DNA of 40,601 bases from Propionibacterium sp. (lineage in GTDB: Bacteria > Actinomycetota > Actinomycetes > Propionibacteriales > Propionibacteriaceae), in NCBI GenBank assembly GCA_022837595.1, contig JALHFX010000024.1:1-40601 (forward strand). The letters are read 5' to 3'. Under the pieces are notes generated by a model. The model searched no databases. It saw nothing but the letters and a program-made list of their open reading frames with translations, and was not told the DNA's origin. How positions within the stretch are numbered: the first letter of the stretch is position 1; every line of letters starts with the position of its first letter. Shown in pieces: positions 7,970-16,206 of the stretch. The translations under genes and the position numbers were made by a program.

Positions 7970-8239
7970 GGTCAATGCACCTAATCCTTGCCTGAGCCTC
8001 ACCTCGTCGGGATCCGCCTGAACCTCGACAGGTCCGGCAGGTCGGCGTCGACATAGCCGCGGTAGTCAAACGACCGACGCGAGGCACGTCACCGCCATGC
8101 GCGATGCGGCGCCGACGCTGCTAAGATGGGCGGCAGGATATCCCATCTGTGGAGAAACCCCAGGATTGTGACTGCCGCGTGCAGGCAAGGCCCTTTGATT
8201 TTGTCGTCGTGACCACAATGACCACAAGAAGGGTTTGAC
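7970..8239 (+). promoter_or_regulatory. leader region of the arginase-family gene
   Basis: No gene is seen here. The stretch holds an extended -10-like TGCTAAGAT (8119-8127), close to the TGCTATGAT of the glucosidase promoter. An inverted repeat AGATGGG/CCCATCT (8124-8130, 8142-8148) overlaps it. Then come a LicT-type RAT (8163-8192), a direct repeat of TGACCACAA (8210-8227) and the ribosome binding site AAGAAGGG. CCCTT at 8191-8195 could pair with AAGGG at 8229-8233 in that binding site. No obvious intrinsic terminator follows the RAT. Confidence 0.5.
8163..8192 (+). promoter_or_regulatory. RAT-like antiterminator site upstream of the arginase-family gene
   Basis: The 30 bases read GGATTGTGACTGC, then CGCGT, then GCAGGCAAGGCC. 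This matches the ribonucleic antiterminator bound by BglG/LicT proteins almost base for base: conserved GGATTGT.AC at the left, GGCAA..CC at the right and a CTGC/GCAG upper stem. It is on the sense strand, 48 bases before the ATG at 8240. A licT-type gene lies nearby (10088-10939). Confidence 0.75.
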
Positions 8240-9145
8240 ATGACTTCACCAACTGCGCCGCGCGAGTCGAATACCACGCTTCGTTTGATCTGGCCGCAGT
8301 GGCAAGGGGCCGGGAGTAGCAGCGTTCGTGAGTTGATCCCGGAGTTTCCGTTCGACGTCGGACGCCGCGCCTATGCTGTCGGCTCGGTTGTTCTTGATGC
8401 GGTGCTTCCCGCGACCGCCGGCCCATCGGTGACCGTGCCCGTCCCGATGGATGACGCCGGGCTCGGGATCGTGGACGGCGTGGAGGCTAAGTCGGTTGTC
8501 CTCGCTGAGTTGTCCTATGCACTCGAGCAGATTGCCGAGCATGATCCGGATCGGATCCTCACCTTAGGTGGTGACTGCGCGGTCAGTGTCGCACCATTCG
8601 CGCATTTGGCAGCGCGCTACGGCGACGACCTTGCGATCGTCTGGATCGACTCCCACCCCGACGTCGACACCGGCGAGACCGAGTATGCGGGTTATCACGC
8701 CATGGCCGTGTCGGCGCTGGTCGGGCAGGGCGACCAGGATGTGCTCGACCGGCTGCCCGCCACCGTCGACCCCAGGCGAGTCGCACTGACCGGTTTACAT
8801 GCCTGGACAGATGACGCCTACGCGAACGTTGACGCTTGGGGGCTGGCGTCATTTAGCCCCGATGATCTTCGGGTGTCGAGTAAGCCCCTGTTGGATTGGT
8901 TGGCATCCACCGGATGCTCGCGGGTGGCGGTGCACTTCGATGTGGACACCATCGACAGCAACGAGATCGTGTACGGGTTGGGAGCCGAACCCGACGGACT
9001 CACCAGCGCCCAAGTGCGGCGCATCGTTGCGGATCTCAATAATCGTGCCGACGTGGTCGGATTAACCATCGCTGAATACATTCCGCGTCAGGTGATTCAC
9101 CTCCAGCAGCTACTCAGCGGTTTCCCGCTGCTCACCAACCACTGA
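8240..9145 (+). CDS. arginase/agmatinase family protein
   Basis: This is a 301-residue ureohydrolase-fold protein. The metal-binding segments are LGGDCAVSVAPFAHLA (about 109-124), WIDSHPDVDTGET (135-147), GYHAMAVSAL and VHFDVDTIDSNE. Classical members have GGDH in the first segment; here a Cys takes the place of the His ligand, and the last motif is DVDTID rather than D.D..DP. The protein may therefore hydrolyse an unusual guanidino or amidino substrate or have altered metal use. The ATG at 8240 follows AAGAAGGG. It is preceded by a LicT-type RAT and followed by a PQ-loop transporter gene, which suggests control by beta-glucosides or a related sugar signal. The substrate is unknown. Confidence 0.85.
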   Translation: MTSPTAPRESNTTLRLIWPQWQGAGSSSVRELIPEFPFDVGRRAYAVGSVVLDAVLPATAGPSVTVPVPMDDAGLGIVDGVEAKSVVLAELSYALEQIAEHDPDRILTLGGDCAVSVAPFAHLAARYGDDLAIVWIDSHPDVDTGETEYAGYHAMAVSALVGQGDQDVLDRLPATVDPRRVALTGLHAWTDDAYANVDAWGLASFSPDDLRVSSKPLLDWLASTGCSRVAVHFDVDTIDSNEIVYGLGAEPDGLTSAQVRRIVADLNNRADVVGLTIAEYIPRQVIHLQQLLSGFPLLTNH

Positions 9146-9337
9146 TCGGACGACGGCAAACCCATCCGTCGAAATCTGTAGCACCCACGGGCTGGGCTGC
9201 AGCCGCGGCGACGCCTCGTCCTGCACGCCCAATAGCCTTTCATCGCCTGCGAGAAACGGAGCCATCCGCATGCCCCAACACTGCCGTGTCCGTCACCGTG
9301 GCACGCCATGCCCGCCACTCAAAAACAGGAGATCGTC

Positions 9338-9958
9338 GTGAGCTTTGTAGATGCAGTCGGCTGGCTGGCGGCAGCCATCGGCTCTGTGGCGCTGCTGCCG
9401 CAGACGGTCAAACTGTTCCGCGATCGAGATGCGGCCGGTATCTCACTGATGTATTGGCAGTTGCTGCTGAGCGTCGTCGCCTCGTTTGTGGTGCACGGTG
9501 CGATCATCGGAGCGCCGAATGTCATCGTCCCCAACGCCGCAATGTCCCTGGTCGCAGCCTGGACGATTCTGCTGGTCGGGCGTGCCCGGGCGATCGCGTG
9601 GCCGCGATTATTCGTCATTTCGTTAGTGCTGTTCGTCGTGTTGGTTGGAATCGACTTCATCCTCGGGCCTGCGATTTACGGCGCGGCCACGGCGATCCCG
9701 GTATCGATCGGCCTGATCGGCCAGATCGTGGACGTCGCCCGCCAACCCGATGTCACCGGTATCTCGCCGGGGTTCTTAGCCCTTGGTGTCTTGATGCAGG
9801 CCACGTGGTTCACCTGGGGAATGCTGGCGGTGGAGTGGGCCATCAGGGTCTCAGCGGGCACCTTCCTGGTGCTCTCCGTCACCTTGATGGCCTGGTGGAT
9901 TGCGCGTCGCCTGGGACTTCCGGCAGTCGGCGGGATGCGCACCAAGACCGGTGTCTGA
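9338..9958 (+). CDS. PQ-loop (SemiSWEET/SWEET-like) membrane transporter
   Basis: This is a 206-residue integral membrane protein with about six or seven hydrophobic helices and two PQ-loop repeats. The first is LPQTVKLFRDRDAAGISLMY; the second, IGQIVDVARQPDVTGIS, has Gly-Gln for Pro-Gln. PQ-loop proteins carry sugars or amino acids passively. The GTG at 9338 is chosen because CAGGAG lies 6 bases before it; an in-frame ATG at 9308 would add ten polar residues and has no ribosome binding site. It follows the arginase-family gene by 192 bases on the same strand, and the large stem-loop at 10012-10050 ends the unit. Confidence 0.85.
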   Translation: MSFVDAVGWLAAAIGSVALLPQTVKLFRDRDAAGISLMYWQLLLSVVASFVVHGAIIGAPNVIVPNAAMSLVAAWTILLVGRARAIAWPRLFVISLVLFVVLVGIDFILGPAIYGAATAIPVSIGLIGQIVDVARQPDVTGISPGFLALGVLMQATWFTWGMLAVEWAIRVSAGTFLVLSVTLMAWWIARRLGLPAVGGMRTKTGV

Positions 9959-10011
9959 ACCCGTGGGATCCCTCTCGGGGGACCGCTCGATCGGCGCAAG
10001 CCTGAAGAGGC

Positions 10012-10050
10012 GTCGTTGCGCTGTGCGAAGGCATCGCACAGCGCAACGAT
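10012..10050. terminator. long stem-loop between convergent genes
   Basis: A perfect 15-base-pair stem (10014-10028 with 10034-10048, loop AGGCA) extends by one A-T and one G-T pair. It sits between the stop of the PQ-loop gene and that of the convergent licT-like gene. It lacks a T-run but is very stable and probably serves both directions. Confidence 0.7.
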
Positions 10051-10087
10051 CGTCACCGTGGCATCGCTCAACGAAGGGCTGACCAGG

Positions 10088-10939
10088 TCAGTTTGCTGAA
10101 TTCGGGTCGGCGGCGTGTTGCAAGCGGGCCAGGTGAATCACCAGATAGAGGATCTCCTCGCGGGTGAGTTCTGCCCCGAACGCGTCGTGCAGGAAGACGG
10201 CGATGGACTCGGCGCATTCGAAGGCGTCCGGCTCGGTGCGTCGCAGCATTGTGAACAGGTTCTCATGGCCCCCCACGAGTTGGGTATCCTCGAAGATCCG
10301 CCGTACGACGAACTTCAGATGGGTGAGGAAGCGCTCAACGTGACCGGCATCGAGCGCTGCTGTGGGCGGCATCCAGGCTCGGACGATCTCCATCACGCCC
10401 TGCACCGCGGACGCCGTCCGTTGGGTCTCCATCATGTTGCCGGTCAGGCCGGCATTGACCAAGTGAAGCGTGATGAAACCGGCCTCATCCAAGGGAAGCC
10501 GGTTGCCGGACAACTCCTCCACCCAGTCCAGTACCTCAAGTGCGATCTGGAACTCCTGGCGATAGGTCGCCTTGGTCTCGAACAGCAAGTTGTTGTACAG
10601 CGAGGTCTCGCTGGAAAGCCGGTCGAGTGCAGCTGCTAGATGATCCGCCAGCCCAATCTCGACCGCCGGCGAGAGCTGGATGTTGTGGCGTTCTGCCAAG
10701 CGAGTAGTGATCCGTGCGGTGAGCTCGACGACCGGGTAGGGCAGCGCCACCAGGATCGACCGCATGCCCTGGCTCTCGGGTGTCGACTCCAGCACGAATC
10801 GCTTCTCAACCTGTGCCGGATCGACCTCGTCGCCACGCCGCTTGTCGAACCCCACGCCAGTCCCGACGAGTACAGCCTCTCGCCCGTCGGGCAGTATCGC
10901 TCCGACGGAGTTGTTGTTGAAGACTCGTGAGATTCTCAT
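10088..10939 (-). CDS. licT: BglG/LicT family transcription antiterminator
   Basis: This is a 283-residue RNA-binding regulator. The N-terminal CAT domain (1-55) starts MRISRVFNNNSVGAILPDGR. Two PTS-regulation domains follow: PRD1 (about 65-170) with His in GLADHLAAALDR and FITLHLVNAG, and PRD2 (about 175-283) with FLTHLKFVVRRI and YLVIHLARLQ. When the beta-glucoside PTS is transporting, such proteins become active and bind RAT RNA to prevent termination. The gene is the last of the minus-strand operon glucosidase-PTS-licT. GGAG lies 6 bases before the ATG. Candidate targets are the three RAT-like sites at 8163, 12971 and 14461. Confidence 0.92.
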   Translation of the reverse strand: MRISRVFNNNSVGAILPDGREAVLVGTGVGFDKRRGDEVDPAQVEKRFVLESTPESQGMRSILVALPYPVVELTARITTRLAERHNIQLSPAVEIGLADHLAAALDRLSSETSLYNNLLFETKATYRQEFQIALEVLDWVEELSGNRLPLDEAGFITLHLVNAGLTGNMMETQRTASAVQGVMEIVRAWMPPTAALDAGHVERFLTHLKFVVRRIFEDTQLVGGHENLFTMLRRTEPDAFECAESIAVFLHDAFGAELTREEILYLVIHLARLQHAADPNSAN

Positions 10940-10963
10940 TCGTTCTCCGATCTGCCCGACGAA

Positions 10964-10999
10964 TGGGGCGCCGAAGGCCGATAAGCCCGCGACGCCCCA
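10964..10999 (-). other. stem-loop between PTS and licT genes
   Basis: TGGGGCG and CGCCCCA (10964-10970, 10993-10999) form a 7-base-pair stem in the 73-base gap between the PTS stop and the licT start. It may be a processing or partial termination site that lowers licT expression relative to the PTS gene. No T-run follows. Confidence 0.4.
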
Positions 11000-11012
11000 C
11001 TCCTCGTGGTAC

Positions 11013-12932
11013 CTACGATGAGGACGCGTCCTCGCGCATCGGGGTGACGCGCAGCAATGGTTCTCCGGCTGTCACGGTATCGCCAGCATCCAGGGTAACC
11101 TCGCCGAGCGCGCGAGCGTTCGTCACGAGGACCGGCGTGGCCAGGGAGTAGCCGGCCTCCTCGATCACCTTGAGGTCGACATCCACCAGCGGGTCACCTG
11201 CTCGCACGTCTTGCTTAACCTTGACATGCGTTGTGAAACCGCGTCCTGCGAGATTGACTGTGTCGATGCCCACATGGATCAGCAACTCGATGCCGTCGCT
11301 GCTGCGCAGCCCGACGGCATGACCGCTGGCGGGCGCGACGATGATGGTGCCGTCGAAGGGAGCCACGACCTGACCGTCGGTGGGCAGTATGCCGACCCCT
11401 GCCCCCACGTGACCACCCGCGAACACCGGGTCGGGGACCTCCGACAGCGGAATCACCTTGCCGGTGAGTGGGCTGGCCAGGGTGGGCTCTCCGTCCAGTG
11501 TCAAAGCTGCTCGCGATGGCTGGTCATCGGTCGGCTCTGCCGAATCCTCGGACTCCATCGCGGCCTCTGCGGTGCTTACATCGTTTGAGCCCTTGGCTTC
11601 GTAGCCGAAGACCAGTACGCCGACGAACATCATGGTGAACGACACGGCGATGCCGATCACGTAGCCGAGGGTGGGAGTCATCAGCGGAATCGTGAGCAGG
11701 CTGGAGAAGGCAAAAGCGCCGGCTTTGACCTGGAATGCGCCCATGATGCCGCCGCCGACGGCTCCAGTGACGATGATCATGGGGAAGACGCGCTTGTAAC
11801 GCAGAATGACGCCGTACAGCATGGGCTCGGAGATGCCGGCGATCAAGCCGGAAAGCGCGCCGGCACCAGCCATCTCGCGCAGGTCGCTGCCCTTGGGTGC
11901 CCGCAGGAAGACGGCGACCGCCAACCCCCAGACACCGAAGTTATAGGCAGCGGCCATGGGCGTGATCGGATCTCCACCCGCGGCGATGGCAAGGAGCTGG
12001 ATCGGCACGAGTGCCCAGTGCAACCCGAACATCACGAAGAAGATGAACGTAGCGCCGAAGACGATTCCCATCAAGATCGGAGAGAACTCGCCTGCTGCCT
12101 GGATGAGGAAGACGAGGCCGTTGCCCAGCATGACGCCGAGCGGTCCGATCACCAGATAGGCGAGTGGTACCAGCAGTGCGAGACTAAGCGTCGGGACGAG
12201 CACGAGGTGCAGGTTCTTCGGCAGGATCCTTCGCAGCAGTGGCTCGAGGTAGGACAGTGCGATCGCAATAAGAATCGCGGGGAATACCGACGAGGCGTAG
12301 TCGTACACGTATAACGGAAGACCGAGGAAGTCGACGACGTCACCGGGCCCGCCGAGTCCGGTGAATGCAGGATGGAGCAGTGTGGCTGCAATTGTTGCGC
12401 CCAAGTAGGGGGTGCCGCCGAGCCTTCGGGTGGCGGTCGCGGCGATCAAGATGGGCATGAAGCGGAAGAAGGAGTTCGCCGCCGCCAAGAGTACCTGCCA
12501 GAAAGCGCTCGGATTGTCCACATCGAACCACGCGAACTGGTTGGCGAGGCCGTAGACCATAAGCAGCATGGACGAGCCGAGCAGCGGCATGAGCAGCGGC
12601 TGGAAGGTGCCGGAAAGCAGTCCGAAGAGCCAGTCGACGAAGCCCTGCTTCTTTTGTTCGCCACCTTCGCCGCCGGCGACCTTGCCCCAGCCCGGACGCT
12701 TCAGCAGTGCCTCATAAACCTCACCGACGCCGGGGCCGATGACTACCTGGGTCTGGCCTCCGGATTCGACGACCTGCACGACCCCCTTCAGCTTCTTCAG
12801 GTCGTCGGTGGCGACCATCTTGTCGTCCTTGACGACGAACCGGAGCCGGGTGGCGCAGTGGGTCGCCTGGCTCACGTTCTTCGGTCCGCCGATGAGCACG
12901 CCGATGCGTTCGGCGAGTTCAGCATCTTTCAT
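11013..12932 (-). CDS. bglF: beta-glucoside PTS transporter subunit EIIBCA
   Basis: This 639-residue permease takes up and phosphorylates beta-glucosides. Domain order is EIIB (1-90) with the phosphorylated Cys26 in ATHCATRLRFV; EIIC (about 100-450), a multi-helix membrane domain containing GISEPMLYGV; then a linker and EIIA (about 480-639) with the active His in LLIHVGIDTVNLAGRGF. Phosphate passes from HPr through EIIA and EIIB to the sugar. The ATG has GGAGGG before it. It lies between the 6-phospho-beta-glucosidase and licT genes, and a RAT-like site lies 39 bases upstream of the start. Confidence 0.93.
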   Translation of the reverse strand: MKDAELAERIGVLIGGPKNVSQATHCATRLRFVVKDDKMVATDDLKKLKGVVQVVESGGQTQVVIGPGVGEVYEALLKRPGWGKVAGGEGGEQKKQGFVDWLFGLLSGTFQPLLMPLLGSSMLLMVYGLANQFAWFDVDNPSAFWQVLLAAANSFFRFMPILIAATATRRLGGTPYLGATIAATLLHPAFTGLGGPGDVVDFLGLPLYVYDYASSVFPAILIAIALSYLEPLLRRILPKNLHLVLVPTLSLALLVPLAYLVIGPLGVMLGNGLVFLIQAAGEFSPILMGIVFGATFIFFVMFGLHWALVPIQLLAIAAGGDPITPMAAAYNFGVWGLAVAVFLRAPKGSDLREMAGAGALSGLIAGISEPMLYGVILRYKRVFPMIIVTGAVGGGIMGAFQVKAGAFAFSSLLTIPLMTPTLGYVIGIAVSFTMMFVGVLVFGYEAKGSNDVSTAEAAMESEDSAEPTDDQPSRAALTLDGEPTLASPLTGKVIPLSEVPDPVFAGGHVGAGVGILPTDGQVVAPFDGTIIVAPASGHAVGLRSSDGIELLIHVGIDTVNLAGRGFTTHVKVKQDVRAGDPLVDVDLKVIEEAGYSLATPVLVTNARALGEVTLDAGDTVTAGEPLLRVTPMREDASSS

Positions 12933-12970
12933 GGTTTCGTCCCTCCACGGGCGATGGGTTGGTGTGTAGA

Positions 12971-13013
12971 GGGTCTTGCCGGCACCCCTGTGAAAGTGGG
13001 TCCGTCACAATCC
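12971..13013 (-). promoter_or_regulatory. RAT-like site upstream of the PTS gene
   Basis: On the minus strand the site begins GGATTGTGACGG and ends GCCGGCAAGACCC, with ACCC/GGGT able to form the upper stem. It is 43 bases, longer than the usual 29-30, because of a larger apical loop. It lies in the gap between the glucosidase and PTS genes, where a LicT site is expected. Confidence 0.65.
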
Positions 13014-13051
13014 TGTGGGAGTGAGCTATTGCAGTCTGGTTCGGGTGGGTG

Positions 13052-14491
13052 TCAGGGCTTCAGCGTCGCCCCATTGCTGCGGATGACGTCGGCGTACCAG
13101 CCGAACGACTTCTTGCGATAGCGGGCGAGCGTTCCGCTGCCGTCGTCGTTGCGGTCGACGTAGATGAAGCCGTACCGCTTGCTCATCTGTCCAGTGGTGC
13201 CCGAGACCACGTCGATCGGACCCCAGGTGGTGTAGCCGATGAGTTGCACGCCGTCCCGCAGAGCTTCACCGACCTGTACGAGGTGGTCGTTGAGGAATGT
13301 GATCCGGTAGTCGTCGATGACGGTCGGGACGCCGTCCACCTCGACCAGTTCGTCGATGGCGCCCAGACCGTTCTCGACGATGAACAGCGGCTTCTGCCAG
13401 CGGTCCCAGTACTGATTGAGCACGATGCGCAGGCCGATCGGGTCAATCTGCCAACCCCACTCGGTGGCGCGCAGGGTCGGGTTTTCGACTCCGCTCAAGA
13501 TATTGCCGGCGGCATGCTCCTGGCGGTCGGCGGCGGCGGTCTCACACATGCTCATGTAGTAGCTGAACGACACGAAGTCGACGGTGTGGGTCAGATCTTC
13601 GCGGTCTTGATCGGTGATATCGAGATTGATGCCCTGCTCGTCGAAATATCGCAGACCGTATCCGGGGTAGTGGCCGCGGACGTGGACGTCACCGAACAGC
13701 ATATTCGAGTGATCGAGCTTCATGCTGGCCAGGACGTCGTGGGGATCAGGCGTCAACGGATAGACCGGGGCCGCGATGATCATGCAACCCATCTGTGCGC
13801 CGGGAACGAGTTCGTGGAGGAGTTTCGTCGCCCGTGCGCTGGCCACGAGCTGATGATGCGCCGCCTGGTAGAGCTGGGTCGCAGTGAGCTCCTCGAGCGG
13901 TGTGTTGATGCCGGCCAGGAACGGCAGATGCAGCATTCCGTTGATCTCGTTGAAGGTCAACCAGTACTTCACCCGGTCGCGATAGCGCTCGAAGACCACT
14001 GTGGCGAACCGATCGAAGAACTTGATCAGCTCGCGGCTCACCCAGCCGTCGTAGGTCTCGGTCAGGTACAGGGGCATCTCGTAGTGCGACAGTGTCACCA
14101 GTGGCTCGATGCCGTACTTCTCCAACTCGTCGAATACCCGGTCGTAGAAGGCGAGGCCCTCCTCGTTGGGGCTCTCCTCGTCGCCACGTGGGAAGATCCG
14201 TGGCCAGCTGATCGAGATACGGAGTACTTTGAAACCCAGCTCGGCGAACAGCGCGATGTCCTCCGCGTAGCGATGGTAAAAGTCGATGCCTTCGAGTTTC
14301 AGGTTGTCGGGCGTGGGACGCTCGGTGCGCGGATAGAGCGCGCCCCTACGCAGGACGTCCTGAATCGACAGGCCCTTGCCGCCTTGATCCCAGGCTCCTT
14401 CGATCTGGTTCGCTGAGGTTGCGCCGCCCCACAAGAAATCTGCTGGGAACGGGGTTTGGAGGGTCTTGCCTACCGTGAGGAGCTTTGGCAC
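13052..14491 (-). CDS. bglA: 6-phospho-beta-glucosidase (GH1)
   Basis: This is a 479-residue glycoside hydrolase family 1 enzyme. FLWGGATSANQIEGAWDQGG opens the barrel, the acid/base Glu is in YWLTFNEINGM, the nucleophile Glu is in LFIVENGLGAIDE, and the end (KRYGFIYVDRNDDGSGT, RKKSFGWYADVI) is that of phospho-beta-glucosidases. It splits the phosphorylated glucosides imported by the PTS next door. The start is GTG at 14491; the closest ribosome binding site (GAGGAG) is about 11 bases upstream. Both lie inside an antiterminator-like stem-loop, so initiation may be controlled by the RNA fold. No better downstream start exists before the conserved region. Confidence 0.92.
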   Translation of the reverse strand: MPKLLTVGKTLQTPFPADFLWGGATSANQIEGAWDQGGKGLSIQDVLRRGALYPRTERPTPDNLKLEGIDFYHRYAEDIALFAELGFKVLRISISWPRIFPRGDEESPNEEGLAFYDRVFDELEKYGIEPLVTLSHYEMPLYLTETYDGWVSRELIKFFDRFATVVFERYRDRVKYWLTFNEINGMLHLPFLAGINTPLEELTATQLYQAAHHQLVASARATKLLHELVPGAQMGCMIIAAPVYPLTPDPHDVLASMKLDHSNMLFGDVHVRGHYPGYGLRYFDEQGINLDITDQDREDLTHTVDFVSFSYYMSMCETAAADRQEHAAGNILSGVENPTLRATEWGWQIDPIGLRIVLNQYWDRWQKPLFIVENGLGAIDELVEVDGVPTVIDDYRITFLNDHLVQVGEALRDGVQLIGYTTWGPIDVVSGTTGQMSKRYGFIYVDRNDDGSGTLARYRKKSFGWYADVIRSNGATLKP

Positions 14492-14522
14492 CTTAGGCCA
14501 TGCTCCTCGGTAGTCACAATCC
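14461..14522 (-). promoter_or_regulatory. extended RAT enclosing the bglA start
   Basis: The minus strand begins GGATTGTGACTACCG and ends CGGTAGGCAAGACCC, the two ends of a LicT RAT. Between them a further stem AGGAGC/GCTCCT stacks on the CTACCG/CGGTAG stem, with two unpaired bases. Its loop carries the GTG start of bglA at 14491, and its left arm is the ribosome binding site. The right half of the RAT is thus coding sequence. Confidence 0.65.
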
Positions 14523-14531
14523 TTGTCGAAC

Positions 14532-14559
14532 AGGATGGTTATCCTTGGGCGAAATCATA
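14532..14559 (-). promoter_or_regulatory. promoter of the bglA operon
   Basis: A good extended -10, TGCTATGAT (hexamer 14554-14559), lies 31 bases before the RAT. The -35 is weak. A perfect inverted repeat AGGAT-GGTT-ATCCT (14532-14545) sits at or just after the expected transcription start and could be an operator. Confidence 0.5.
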
Positions 14560-14731
14560 GCACGTCGGCTGGGGTATCCACAGACGGGCTGTACCTGGTC
14601 CCAGTAGCGCCTCGTCGAGTCCTCCGTCAACTCCCGCATGTTCCGCCTCACATCGTCCGAGTTGTCGCGTCTCGACCGTTATCAAACCGTGATCTATTTC
14701 CGGCCGAGAAAGTCGCTGTTGGAAGGGGTTT

Positions 14732-14749
14732 TGTCAGTGGGGACTGACA
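14732..14749 (+). promoter_or_regulatory. hairpin over the HNH gene start
   Basis: TGTCAG (14732-14737) and CTGACA (14744-14749) pair perfectly around TGGGGA. The GTG at 14737 begins in this hairpin, just after the ribosome binding site, so folding would hinder initiation. The same arms, TTGTCAG/CTGACAA, occur upstream of the ABC-F gene. Confidence 0.4.
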
Positions 14750-16206
14750 GAATCGAATGCATGAACGATTTGGTGGAGTTTCGGGAGATGGGGCAGCAGC
14801 TCATGGGTGCCGCCTGGGACACCGCTCGGGCAGCCACCGGCTCCGACGACGCGGTGGCGGTGGTGGAGTTTCTGGAGATGATCGATCAGTTGACGGCCCA
14901 GTTGGCGGGCTTGCGTCTGGACATCATCGATCAAGCCCGTTATATGATCTCCGCCGCACAGGTGGTGGACGCAGTCACCTCCTCCCCCTCGAACACCGTC
15001 GGCCGGGTACGGGGTCACATCCGGCTGGCAACCTGCCTGGCGGAGCGGCTGCCGCTGATCCGAACCGCGCTGCAGGAGGGTCTTATTTCGCTGCCACAGG
15101 CAGAAGCCATTGCCGACGGGCTCAACAAGCTCCCCGCCAGCTTCGGGCAAGCCGATATCGCGCGATGTCAGACAGAGATCCTGAAGCATGTTGACGACCT
15201 CGGCCCAGCCGAACTCAGGGTGCTGGCCACACGGTTGGCAGAGTTGATCGACCCGGAAGGTGCCGAATCAGCTGAAGCCGCGAGGTTGGCCATGGAGGAA
15301 CGCCGGGCCCGCAAGCAGCGCCGTCTCCGGTTGGCGCCTGACCATCACGGCTCCATGACCATCAGCGGCAGCCTGCCTTTGGCCGAAGGCGCACAACTGG
15401 CCGCGCAGCTGGAGGCGTTGCTGCCACCGTTGGCGTCGTACCAGCTTGCCGACCAGCTACCTGACAGGGACGCTCGCACCGCCGATGCGTTGCTTTTGCT
15501 GGCCCAGATCGCCGCCAATTCCGGTGACTTGCCCTGCCAGGGCATGGATCGGCCCCACGTCATCATCACCATGGAGCAAGACACCCTTGCCACCGGCCTC
15601 GGTACCATCCAACTGCTCGGCAACGCCGGACAACTTGGCGCCGGTGATGCCCGTCGGCTGGCCTGCGACGCCGGCCTGATCCCCGTCGTCTTGGGCAGTG
15701 GGTCCCAGCCGCTTGATGTGGGTCGGGAACACCGTCATTTCACCAAACCCATCCGCATGGCCCTGACACTGCGTGATGGCGGCTGCGCCTTCCCAGGCTG
15801 TACCGCGGTTCCGGCAGCCTGTGAAGCACACCACATCCAACCTTGGTGGATGGGCGGTGAGTCCTCGCTAGCCAACGCAGTTCTGTTGTGTCCGTTCCAT
15901 CACCGTCTCGTCGAACCAGACCCCAGCCGGTCCGGGGAATCCCAGTGGCGGGTCCATCTTGACCCGGTCAACGGTCTGCCCTGGTTCACCCCGCCCAGGC
16001 ATATCGATCCGAATCAGAAACCCAGACAGCACTATCGTCACCGGCTCCGACAAGTCGAATTGGAGCCCGATCCACCAGAGCACGAATCTGCCCGGAAGCG
16101 CTCTTCCGCAGCATCGATACCACAGCCCGCCGTGACGATGCTGAACCGACAAGAAGTGTCACACTGGGAAGACCGTGGCGGACCGGATGCAGCATCTCCA
16201 CTGTGA
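14737..16206 (+). CDS. HNH endonuclease, DUF222 / 13E12-repeat family
   Basis: This is a protein of 489 residues from the GTG at 14737, which has GGAAGGGG 8 bases before it; an ATG at 14761 (MNDLVEFREM) is the alternative. The N-terminal two thirds are the helical DUF222 domain (QLTAQLAGLRLDIIDQA, EGLISLPQAEAIADGLNKLP). The C-terminal HNH nuclease has CAFPGCTAVPAACEAHHIQP, then GGESSLANAVLLCPFHHRLV. The metal- and DNA-cleaving His residues and the two zinc Cys pairs are intact. Such proteins occur in many copies in actinomycetes and their role is unsettled; some may be mobile-element or SOS associated. No LexA box is seen here. A hairpin covers the proposed start. Confidence 0.85.
   Translation: MGTDRIECMNDLVEFREMGQQLMGAAWDTARAATGSDDAVAVVEFLEMIDQLTAQLAGLRLDIIDQARYMISAAQVVDAVTSSPSNTVGRVRGHIRLATCLAERLPLIRTALQEGLISLPQAEAIADGLNKLPASFGQADIARCQTEILKHVDDLGPAELRVLATRLAELIDPEGAESAEAARLAMEERRARKQRRLRLAPDHHGSMTISGSLPLAEGAQLAAQLEALLPPLASYQLADQLPDRDARTADALLLLAQIAANSGDLPCQGMDRPHVIITMEQDTLATGLGTIQLLGNAGQLGAGDARRLACDAGLIPVVLGSGSQPLDVGREHRHFTKPIRMALTLRDGGCAFPGCTAVPAACEAHHIQPWWMGGESSLANAVLLCPFHHRLVEPDPSRSGESQWRVHLDPVNGLPWFTPPRHIDPNQKPRQHYRHRLRQVELEPDPPEHESARKRSSAASIPQPAVTMLNRQEVSHWEDRGGPDAASPL

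Noticed and set aside
13049..14416. 455-codon open frame on the plus strand
   Set aside because: It is the complement of the 6-phospho-beta-glucosidase gene, whose catalytic motifs are unmistakable.
14523..14760. Search for a LexA/SOS box upstream of the HNH/DUF222 gene
   Set aside because: No GAAC-N-GTTC type palindrome is present, only the TGTCAG/CTGACA hairpin.
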